A DNA stretch of 64,000 bases from G11 sp947167445 (lineage in GTDB: Bacteria; Bacillota; Clostridia; Lachnospirales; Lachnospiraceae). Location of the stretch: contig CAMVID010000001.1 of assembly GCA_947167445.1 (NCBI GenBank), positions 62,001-126,000 on the forward strand, written 5' to 3'. The translations under genes were made by a program, and so were the position numbers. Every line of letters begins with the position of its first letter. The first letter of the stretch is position 1. The notes under the pieces are model-generated. The model had not been told where the DNA came from. It was given only the letters and a program-made list of their open reading frames with translations, and made no database searches. Positions 25,901 through 32,900 of this stretch are shown here, piece after piece.

Positions 25901-28251
25901 AACAAAGGGCTGCGTTCGACGCTGCCTGGGCGGCAGCCACAACCGATGAAGAAAGAGAAGCGGTATATGCATCAAGTAATTACGGCCCTTGGGTTTACGA
26001 TAATGGTGCAATAACCAATAACGGTGAATATGTTCCTGCAGGCGGTACTGAAGGAGCAACTACTAATCCCAGAGCTTATTTTTCCAAGAACCCTTACAGC
26101 ATTATTGCCAACAGCAATAATAGTGATCCCAAAGGTGATTACGAGGCCCCTTCAGTGGAAGAGCAGAGTTGGATTGATGCCACTCTTAACGTAGTTGTTC
26201 CTGCAGGTGTAACCAGCATAGATATTTATGATTATATTAAGGGCTCATCAAAGAACCAGACCAATGTGCAGAAGTATTTAACTACTTTGCCCGGATACAG
26301 TATGTATAGCGCATCCAAGCAGGATACGGATAATACAGGAGCTGATATTGAGGGAGTAAAGAGTGTACCTGGCTTGTTCAGCGGTTCATACACTGATTAT
26401 ACGGATGCAAACAGTAAGAAAGATTATGAGACAGCAGACAGAGGAAATGACTGCATTAAATCCATCACCCTTACATCTGTCAAGAAACTACCTGATAACT
26501 GTTTCGATAGCTGTGAGAGACTTGAGACAGTAAATATCGGTGCTGATTGTGAAGATATCGGAACATCTCCTTTCAGAGGCTGTAATAACCTTAAGGTTGT
26601 GGGCGGAAACGATAACTACAAATATAATAACGGAATTATTTATTCGGTTAATGATGACGGAACTTTGACCATTGAAGAATGTCTTGCTTCAAGAGGTAAT
26701 GTAATCGGAACAGGTATGATTAATGCCACAAACGATCCTGACATTGCCAATGTTTCTTCAATTAAGGAAGGGGCCTTTGAAGAATGTGATACTATTTCAA
26801 ATGTTGACCTTTCTACCGCAGAGAAGCTTAAAGAGATTCCTGAGAAGGCATTTAAGAATTGTGACATGCTTTCCTATGTCACATTGCCTGAAACCGTTAA
26901 TTCCATTAAGAATGAAGCTTTTGCGGGAGATAAACCTATTTCGGTAACCATCCCCGGAACTGAGGTTGCTATAGCTACAAGTGCTTTTGAAGAATCACCT
27001 ACGGTCAATATCAGAACCTATGAAGATTCCGCGGCATTGGAGTACGCAAAGTATCATAAGCTTTCATACGAAATAATTGATGAGAAGTACAGAGTACTGT
27101 TCTACGACTATGACGGAACTCAGCTGGGTGAACCTCAGTATGTAGAAAGCGGCAAGAGTGCAACAGAACCTACGCCTCCTAAGCATGATGGAATGACCTT
27201 TACCGGATGGAGCGGATCACCTAACAACGTTACAAGCGATTTGATTCTCATTGCTCAGTACTCCGGCGGAAATGGCGGTTCAGTCAGCGGCGGTGATGCC
27301 GGAAATGGCGGCGGATCAGGATCAGGTGGTTCGGGCGGATCAGGTTCAGGCGGTTCGGGTGGATCAGGTTCAGGTGGCTCAGGTTCCGGCGGAAGCGGAG
27401 ATTCATCAGGAATATACCGCGTAACAGTAATTAACGGTAGTGGATCAGGTGATTACCTCGCGGGCAGATCTGTTACTATTACAGCTAATACAGGCAATGG
27501 TAGGACCTTCTCCAACTGGTCATCAAATGACGGTGTTGCTTTTGCAAACTCAACATCTGCAACAACCACATTTACAATGCCTGCAAAGAACGTTACCGTA
27601 ACTGCTTACTATACAACTTCAGGTTCTGTTAGCGGTAATAACAGCGGTGCCAACAGAAACAACGCAGCCGGAACGACAGGCACGAGAGTGGCTATCAATA
27701 AGCCCGGCATTTCAAACACCAACCTTGCGTCAGCAAAGGTTAACGGAAGCACCGATGACTTTATAGTTAAGATTTCAGAGACTCCCGAAGCTACAGCAGC
27801 TGTTGAGAGAGCTCTTACAAACGAATACGGAAGTCTTGACGGACTTAAGTACTTCGCTATGGATATTACCCTTTGGGATTCTAACGGAGCTACAAAGATT
27901 ACCGATACCACAGGACTTTCTGTAGACATTACAATACCTCTTCCTGATTCACTTAAGGATTATGCAGGTAACAATAAGACGGCTGCAGTTGTAAACGATT
28001 ACCTTGAGCCTTTGACTCCCAAGTTTACAACCATTGACAAGGTTCCCTGCGTTACCTTCAGAGCTACCCACTTCTCGCCTTATGCGATTTATGTGGATAC
28101 AGGAAACCTTTCTGAGGGCACAAGACCTGACGGAACCCCTAAGACTGCTGACGGAATCCATCCCAAGTGGTTCCTTTCAATCGGTCTTGCTGCACTTTCA
28201 TTGATTCTCTTCTTTAAGAGAGACAATAAGGTAAGAATCAAGAACATATAG
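22939..28251 (+). CDS. Large cell-wall-anchored BspA-type leucine-rich repeat protein
   Basis: The product has 1770 residues. A basic start and hydrophobic segment to about residue 40 form the export signal. BspA-like LRR_5 repeats (IGDEAF, LATVNMGNGTKVIGTDAFY) occupy about 390-700, 715-895 and 1168-1375. An InlB B-repeat-like module (GMTFTGWSG) lies near 1381-1444, then a Gly/Ser linker, a second divergent B-repeat (FTMPAKNVTVTAYY) near 1493-1558, and a beta domain to about 1725. The sorting signal is TPKTADG at 1733-1739, a hydrophobic stretch 1743-1758 and a basic tail. It is likely anchored by the sortase encoded just upstream. Such proteins bind host or microbial surfaces; the ligand is unknown. 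Confidence 0.9.
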   Translation: MAKKAKSRMNRKTKRIIRRSIAGLLMVTAIGIAAIPAKEVAADSAEDTAAKRAAIATNAVADTTDYNKSASYVSGTTAADLVLDNSDQLKATVNSEGTVATVGSTDYTLYPTYTISSLSSGKPEIKWQFKYYPINSVGIIAKYNDEYKVNNVVLPNNGVRTYAIVTESMYNSFYTGSNPGNIEYELTHADYESFRSTGSKNDNTKMFEYYFNSEFTNFWNLCQDYDKYLEKKTLYDAWKARRDAWVAEDTANNLPGNYASTKNDPEPENPTWTIEPSVWNGEHPSVSIKVKPSTAFANSPNADELRKSFYCDRTFSSFGSGFSLVKINDRVGFYEGYTSTGSGDSIVYTKVDSQFEAPINGFQNPKTGDALSDSVMHEVYAVSTAGANVISGTAVDGYLALAISPNINGIADQAFKGVANVDVLTLPSEMKYIGDEAFIDSFIKEINLTNVENIGNRAFSGCAQLATVNMGNGTKVIGTDAFYKSAVNSIKPPVSVKVIGPGAFAECANLASVDLSELETGSCDIRDYAFFNDIRINSVTFPDRGISHLGEGAFAVSSTVNGNWTAITLPSSITKKTTETAPQTHTGEVEGLGNFLFAGRYNIDHVVMPADYGLSNNGDNEFALGTDYKLASSYNVMPAGIFKGCSNLAYIQFPETSAYPKFHPYTFLDVTNKNFYIRGPEKKADGKAALPRQSTWQAITQASDFIPYIYVDSTGKECYEVSDGTYLLQANPDGTLTGCTLVNPAASDIDMVIPAKVGDYPVKTIASDCFDDEIKSKIKTLTISDGSVNEISPNAFSNMNNLTYLYVGDSVQTIGEKAFYNCDKLKDVDIMNGTKTIGNSAFEDCALLETVDIGNAITSVGDNVFHNCPTMTDIAFASPKDGYSALTVGTDAFKTEGTKLTLHGDIQGGYALFDWATNKDNTIDALGTRVYYKSPYPSALGVIYDNNSEEITLVDYPKFNALDTDHADHNRAMEKYYYNQYSATAYNEQRAAFDAAWAAATTDEEREAVYASSNYGPWVYDNGAITNNGEYVPAGGTEGATTNPRAYFSKNPYSIIANSNNSDPKGDYEAPSVEEQSWIDATLNVVVPAGVTSIDIYDYIKGSSKNQTNVQKYLTTLPGYSMYSASKQDTDNTGADIEGVKSVPGLFSGSYTDYTDANSKKDYETADRGNDCIKSITLTSVKKLPDNCFDSCERLETVNIGADCEDIGTSPFRGCNNLKVVGGNDNYKYNNGIIYSVNDDGTLTIEECLASRGNVIGTGMINATNDPDIANVSSIKEGAFEECDTISNVDLSTAEKLKEIPEKAFKNCDMLSYVTLPETVNSIKNEAFAGDKPISVTIPGTEVAIATSAFEESPTVNIRTYEDSAALEYAKYHKLSYEIIDEKYRVLFYDYDGTQLGEPQYVESGKSATEPTPPKHDGMTFTGWSGSPNNVTSDLILIAQYSGGNGGSVSGGDAGNGGGSGSGGSGGSGSGGSGGSGSGGSGSGGSGDSSGIYRVTVINGSGSGDYLAGRSVTITANTGNGRTFSNWSSNDGVAFANSTSATTTFTMPAKNVTVTAYYTTSGSVSGNNSGANRNNAAGTTGTRVAINKPGISNTNLASAKVNGSTDDFIVKISETPEATAAVERALTNEYGSLDGLKYFAMDITLWDSNGATKITDTTGLSVDITIPLPDSLKDYAGNNKTAAVVNDYLEPLTPKFTTIDKVPCVTFRATHFSPYAIYVDTGNLSEGTRPDGTPKTADGIHPKWFLSIGLAALSLILFFKRDNKVRIKNI
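27311..27396 (+). repeat. Gly/Ser-coding low-complexity repeat in the wall protein
   Basis: Tandem copies of a GGATCAGGTTCAGGCGGT-like unit encode a GSGGSGG linker between two B-repeat modules. It probably acts as a flexible hinge and may vary in length. Confidence 0.85.
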
Positions 28252-28260
28252 GATAATGCT

Positions 28261-29412
28261 ATGAAGAAACTCTTAGGATTATTACTTGCAAGTTTGTTTC
28301 TTGTAATTACAATTGCATCAGTGATACCGGCGTTAAGCTCGTCCGCAAAGGGCGAGCTTGACTTCCAGCTTGATGGAACGAAACTGGTTAAATATATAGG
28401 CACGGCTAAGTCCGTGTCTATTCCGTCTACGGTGACGGAAATCGGTGAGGGTGCCTTTGCGGGCAATTCTACCATCAGATCGGTCAAGATACCTTCATCG
28501 GTTGAGAAAATAGAGTACGGGGCTTTTTATGGCTGTACTTCTCTTAAGGGTATAACCATTCCCAATTCTGTTGAAACAATAGAAACGGGAGCTTTTGCCG
28601 AGTGTACCAAACTTAGAAGCGTCAAAATCGGCTCAGGGCTTAAGGATTGGGGATATGGTGTTTTTGCCGGAGATACCGCAATCTCTAACTTCAAGATTTC
28701 ATCCGCAAACAAGTACTACAAAGTTAAGAACGGAGTTGTGTACGACAAGGATGAGAAGACGCTGATTTCCTACAGCGCAGGTAAATCAACCAAGGATTAC
28801 GAAATCCCTTATGGAGTAGAAGAGATTTATCCCTATGCTTTCTGGGGCTCAAATAAGCTTAAGAGCGTATCCATTACAGGAAAAGTGGGAGAGATTGGCG
28901 AGTATGCTTTTTCAAACTGTAACGGCCTTGAAAACGTATATTTCTCACCTTCCGTCAAGAATATTGACAGGAAGGCCTTCGAGAACTGTGTAAGCCTTGA
29001 TGAAGTAAAGCTTCCTATGTACGTTCAGACCATCCATGATACAGCTTTTGACGGATGCGATAATCTGGTGCTTAAAGGCGGAACCAATACCGTGGCCGAA
29101 GATTATGCCAAGAACTTTAACAGCAGAGTCATCGAAGAGCCTATGACTCTTGAGGAGATTGAGAGTAAATATGCGGAGCTTCAGTGGGGCAGCAATACTG
29201 AAGGAGAAAGAACTCCCCAGTCCACAGTTGTAGAAGGCCACGGCCCGGTTAAGGATCAAAATCCCGGTTCAAATACCGTAAGCGGCGGTGATGCTTTGAT
29301 AACGAACCCTGACGCCGAAAACGGTAATGTGAATAATTATGATGACTTTGGAAGGCTTCTCGGAAGCACCAGAGTAGTAAATAATAAAGCGGTAGTTCTT
29401 ATCAAACCTTAG
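28261..29412 (+). CDS. Secreted BspA-type leucine-rich repeat protein
   Basis: The product has 383 residues. The signal peptide MKKLLGLLLASLFLVITIAS ends near the SSA site at about residue 30. LRR_5 repeats of the form IPSTVTEIGEGAFAGN and IPNSVETIETGAFAECT cover about 35-290. A disordered Asn/Gly/Ser-rich tail follows. No sorting signal, lipobox or TM is seen at the C-terminus, so it should be released or held by non-covalent contacts. It starts 9 bases after the wall protein stop and is probably the last gene of the sortase operon. It may act with, or be assembled onto, the larger LRR protein; this is inference. Confidence 0.87.
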   Translation: MKKLLGLLLASLFLVITIASVIPALSSSAKGELDFQLDGTKLVKYIGTAKSVSIPSTVTEIGEGAFAGNSTIRSVKIPSSVEKIEYGAFYGCTSLKGITIPNSVETIETGAFAECTKLRSVKIGSGLKDWGYGVFAGDTAISNFKISSANKYYKVKNGVVYDKDEKTLISYSAGKSTKDYEIPYGVEEIYPYAFWGSNKLKSVSITGKVGEIGEYAFSNCNGLENVYFSPSVKNIDRKAFENCVSLDEVKLPMYVQTIHDTAFDGCDNLVLKGGTNTVAEDYAKNFNSRVIEEPMTLEEIESKYAELQWGSNTEGERTPQSTVVEGHGPVKDQNPGSNTVSGGDALITNPDAENGNVNNYDDFGRLLGSTRVVNNKAVVLIKP

Positions 29413-29457
29413 CCGAAATCCTGGAATAATAATTCAAAAATAATGCATTAACATAAC

Positions 29458-29486
29458 TTGACAGCTTGTGTATGATTGTATACAAT
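29458..29486 (+). promoter_or_regulatory. Promoter of the Re-citrate synthase operon
   Basis: TTGACA (29458-29463), 17 bases, TACAAT (29481-29486), with one mismatch to consensus. The leader to the ATG at 29545 is about 50 nt. Confidence 0.82.
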
Positions 29487-29544
29487 GATACATAAGCTGT
29501 TATTTAATTGGTGAAAATTTTTTATATATAAGAGGGATAAACAG

Positions 29545-30957
29545 ATGAAGATGAATAATGATATTTTTACCAATCGTCCTGTGACGATGAATAATAAGAA
29601 TAATCTTCTGGAGATTGAGGAGCATATGTACATCCTGGATGATGTACCGAAACCTAACGTATTCAGAAATATGTTTCCTTATTCCGAGATACCCAAGATT
29701 CCTTTCAACGACAGAATAGTTCCTCATAATATGCCGAAGGATATCTGGATTACGGATACCACTTTCAGAGACGGACAACAATCAAGAGCTCCTTATACTA
29801 CAGAGCAGATTGTTACTATATATGATTATCTCCACAAGCTTGGCGGCAAGAACGGAATGATTCGTCAGTCCGAGTTTTTCCTTTACAGTAAGAAGGACAG
29901 AGATGCCGTTTATAAATGTATGGAGAGGGGATATGAATTTCCTGAGGTTACAAGCTGGATCAGAGCCAGCAAGGAAGATTTTAAACTTGTTAAGGAAATC
30001 GGAATGAAGGAGACGGGTATCCTTGTTTCATGTTCCGATTATCATATATTCCTTAAACTTAAGATGACAAGAAAGCAGGCCATGGAGCATTACTTAAGTG
30101 TTGTTGAGGATGCTTTGGAAGAAGGAATCGCAGTAAGATGTCATCTTGAGGATATTACAAGGGCAGATATCTATGGATTTGTTGTTCCCTTCTGCCTTGA
30201 GCTGATGAAACTTTCAGAGAGATACAAAATACCTGTAAAGATCAGAGCATGCGATACAATGGGGTATGGCGTTAACTACCCCGGTGCCGTTATTCCCCGA
30301 AGCGTACCCGGGATTATTTATGCTCTTCATACCCACGCGGGCGTGCCTCACGAATGGCTCGAGTGGCATGGACATAACGATTTCTATAAGGCGGTTGTCA
30401 ACTCAACCACAGCATGGCTGTATGGATGCTGTGCAGTAAATACTTCACTCTTTGGTATCGGAGAGAGAACAGGTAATACACCTCTTGAAGCCATGGTATT
30501 TGAGTACGCACAGCTTAAGGGTACACTTAACGGAATGGATACTTCGGTAATTACTGAGCTTGCTGAGTATTATGAGAAGGAAATCGGTTACCAGATTCCT
30601 CCCAGAACTCCTTTCGTAGGCAAGAATTTCAACGTTACAAGAGCCGGTATTCATGCAGACGGGCTTCTTAAGAACGAGGAAATCTACAATATCTTTGATA
30701 CAGAGAAATTCCTTAACAGACCTGCTGTTTGCGCTATTTCAAATACTTCCGGTCTTGCAGGAATCGCACATTGGATCAACACTAAATATCATCTTGAGGG
30801 CGATAATCAGATGGACAAGAACTCAGAATTTGTTCACTTCATCAAAGCCTGGGTTGACGAACAGTATGCGAATGGTCGTGTTACTGTAATGACAGATGAC
30901 GAAATGAATGATAAAATCAGTGAGGTCGCACCTGAGTTTAATCTCAAATTTGTATAA
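29545..30957 (+). CDS. Re-citrate synthase-like enzyme (homocitrate/isopropylmalate synthase family)
   Basis: The product has 470 residues with an HMGL-like TIM barrel. DTTFRDGQQS at 71-80 gives the catalytic Arg and metal Asp. HTHAG and HGHND mark further metal or substrate positions, and GERTGNTPLE follows. The unusual N-terminus, the absence of a LeuA regulatory domain and the wording WITDTTFRDGQQSRAPYT recall the Re-citrate synthase described from Clostridium kluyveri. Neighbours support this: NADP-isocitrate dehydrogenase follows in the same operon. It would condense oxaloacetate and acetyl-CoA to citrate for glutamate synthesis. Homocitrate synthase is the main alternative. The first ATG has AGAGGGA upstream. 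Confidence 0.82.
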   Translation: MKMNNDIFTNRPVTMNNKNNLLEIEEHMYILDDVPKPNVFRNMFPYSEIPKIPFNDRIVPHNMPKDIWITDTTFRDGQQSRAPYTTEQIVTIYDYLHKLGGKNGMIRQSEFFLYSKKDRDAVYKCMERGYEFPEVTSWIRASKEDFKLVKEIGMKETGILVSCSDYHIFLKLKMTRKQAMEHYLSVVEDALEEGIAVRCHLEDITRADIYGFVVPFCLELMKLSERYKIPVKIRACDTMGYGVNYPGAVIPRSVPGIIYALHTHAGVPHEWLEWHGHNDFYKAVVNSTTAWLYGCCAVNTSLFGIGERTGNTPLEAMVFEYAQLKGTLNGMDTSVITELAEYYEKEIGYQIPPRTPFVGKNFNVTRAGIHADGLLKNEEIYNIFDTEKFLNRPAVCAISNTSGLAGIAHWINTKYHLEGDNQMDKNSEFVHFIKAWVDEQYANGRVTVMTDDEMNDKISEVAPEFNLKFV

Positions 30958-30977
30958 CACAGATACGGAGGTGTATT

Positions 30978-31679
30978 GTGGGCGATTACGATGTTAAGCA
31001 GGAAGTAACAGATAAATATTCCTTGAGAGGACGGGTTTTTTCAAAGATTCGTGATGATATCTTAAGCGGTGTCTACAAAGAACACGAAGAACTTAAGGAA
31101 GTCTCAATTTCTGAGAGTATGGGAGTTTCAAGAACTCCTGTAAGAGAGGCTTTAAGACAGCTTGAGCTTGAAGGCCTTGTGCAGATTATACCCAACAAGG
31201 GAGCCTATGTAACCGGCATCACTGAAAAGGATGTTAAGGACATATACATGATTCGCTCAAGACTTGAGGGCTTATGTGCAAGATGGGCCTGTGAGAATAT
31301 TACAGAAGAGCAGATGGATGAGATGGAAGAGAATGTATATCTTGCCAAATTCCATGCAAAGAAAGGACATCTTGAGCAGCTGGCAGAGCTTGATAACAGA
31401 TTCCACGACATTATGTATGAAGCGTGTAATTCCAAGATGCTGGAGCATCTTTTAAAGGACTTCCATCAGTATGTATTAAGAGTCCGCAGGAAGACCTTAA
31501 GCAGTAAGGAAAGAGGCCTGGCCTCAAATGCCGAGCATGAAGCAATTATGGAAGCCATTAAGTCAAAGGATGAGGAGGCTGCAGAGTCTCTGGCACATCA
31601 GCATATGATTAATGCATATGAAAACATGGTGAAAAATGGCTTGCCTCAGATTTTTACTAAAGAAGAAAACGCAGAATAA
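30978..31679 (+). CDS. GntR-family transcriptional regulator, FadR/FCD type
   Basis: The product has 233 residues starting with GTG, which follows ACGGAGG. An N-terminal winged helix covers about 15-80 with VSRTPVREALRQLELEGLVQ, the classic GntR signature. The all-helical FCD ligand domain covers about 95-220; its usual metal-binding pattern is suggested by DNRFHDIMYEA and NAEHEAIMEAI. It is placed between the citrate synthase-like gene and icd, so it probably controls this operon in response to an organic acid such as citrate or 2-oxoglutarate. The ligand is inference. Confidence 0.88.
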   Translation: MGDYDVKQEVTDKYSLRGRVFSKIRDDILSGVYKEHEELKEVSISESMGVSRTPVREALRQLELEGLVQIIPNKGAYVTGITEKDVKDIYMIRSRLEGLCARWACENITEEQMDEMEENVYLAKFHAKKGHLEQLAELDNRFHDIMYEACNSKMLEHLLKDFHQYVLRVRRKTLSSKERGLASNAEHEAIMEAIKSKDEEAAESLAHQHMINAYENMVKNGLPQIFTKEENAE

Positions 31680-31691
31680 TTGGAGAGTATA

Positions 31692-32900
31692 ATGAGTAAG
31701 ATTCAGATGACCACACCCCTTGTTGAAATGGACGGGGATGAGATGACAAGAATTTTATGGCAGATGATCAAGGATGAACTTATCCTGCCATATGTAGACT
31801 TAAAGACAGAGTACTACGACCTTGGTCTTGAAAACAGAAATAATACAGATGACAAGGTAACGGTTGATTCAGCCAATGCCACAAAGAAATACGGCGTTGC
31901 GGTAAAATGTGCAACCATCACACCTAATGCGGCACGAATGACAGAGTACAACCTTAAGGAGATGTGGAAGAGTCCTAACGGCACTATCCGTTCTATCCTT
32001 GACGGAACAGTATTCAGAACTCCTATTCTTGTAAAGGGTATCAAACCTTACGTATCAAACTGGACCAAGCCTATAACCATTGCAAGACATGCATACGGCG
32101 ATGTTTACAAGAACACCGAGATGAAGATTGAGGATGCGTGTAAAGCTGAGCTTGTTGTAACAGACAAGAATGGAAAGGAAACAAGACAGCTTATCCATGA
32201 CTTTAAAGGAGCCGGAGTTTTACAGGGACAGCACAACACTGTAGATTCCATCACAAGCTTTGCAAAGAGCTGCTTTAATTATGCCCTTGCCACAAAGCAG
32301 GATCTGTGGTTTTCCACAAAGGATACAATTTCCAAGAAGTATGACCATACTTTCAAGGATATTTTCCAGGATTTATATGATAATGAATACAAAGATGCCT
32401 TTGAGAAGGCGGGAATCACGTATTTCTATACCCTTATAGATGATGCCGTTGCAAGAGTAATTAGGAGCGAGGGCGGTTTTATCTGGGCATTAAAGAACTA
32501 TGACGGTGATGTTATGAGTGACATGGTTGCCACAGCATACGGCGATCTTTCCATGATGACATCCGTACTTGTAAGTCCTGACGGAAATTATGAGTACGAG
32601 GCTGCTCACGGAACCGTACAGAGACACTATTACAAGCACCTTAAGGGTGAGGAGACATCAACAAACTCCATTGCTACAATTGCAGCGTGGGCCGGTGCTC
32701 TCAAGAAGAGAGGCGAGCTTGATAAGCTTCCCGAGCTTGTTCATTTCGGAGATTGTCTCTTTGACGCTTGCGTAAAGACCGTTGAAAGGGGTAAAATGAC
32801 TAAGTCCCTTTCATCGATTTCCGAGTGTAAAGAACCTGTAATTCTTAACTCATTGGATTTCATTAAGGCAATAAGAGAAACCCTTGAGGAATTGTTATGA
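31692..32900 (+). CDS. icd: NADP-dependent isocitrate dehydrogenase
   Basis: The product has 402 residues from the ATG at 31692, 12 bases after the regulator stop, with GGAGAG upstream. It belongs to the short, eukaryote-like IDH group: an N-terminal VEMDGDEMTRILW, the isocitrate loop SPNGTIRSILDGTVFR, the metal region LIDDAVARVI and cofactor-region residues EAAHGTVQRHY. It converts isocitrate to 2-oxoglutarate with NADPH formation. Together with the citrate synthase-like enzyme it would supply 2-oxoglutarate for glutamate. No aconitase gene is present in this operon. The ABC-F gene overlaps its stop by four bases. Confidence 0.95.
   Translation: MSKIQMTTPLVEMDGDEMTRILWQMIKDELILPYVDLKTEYYDLGLENRNNTDDKVTVDSANATKKYGVAVKCATITPNAARMTEYNLKEMWKSPNGTIRSILDGTVFRTPILVKGIKPYVSNWTKPITIARHAYGDVYKNTEMKIEDACKAELVVTDKNGKETRQLIHDFKGAGVLQGQHNTVDSITSFAKSCFNYALATKQDLWFSTKDTISKKYDHTFKDIFQDLYDNEYKDAFEKAGITYFYTLIDDAVARVIRSEGGFIWALKNYDGDVMSDMVATAYGDLSMMTSVLVSPDGNYEYEAAHGTVQRHYYKHLKGEETSTNSIATIAAWAGALKKRGELDKLPELVHFGDCLFDACVKTVERGKMTKSLSSISECKEPVILNSLDFIKAIRETLEELL

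Noticed and set aside
28336..28360. AAGCTCGTCC/GGGCGAGCTT hairpin early in the second LRR gene
   Set aside because: No T-run follows and it encodes the signal-peptide junction; treated as coding sequence.
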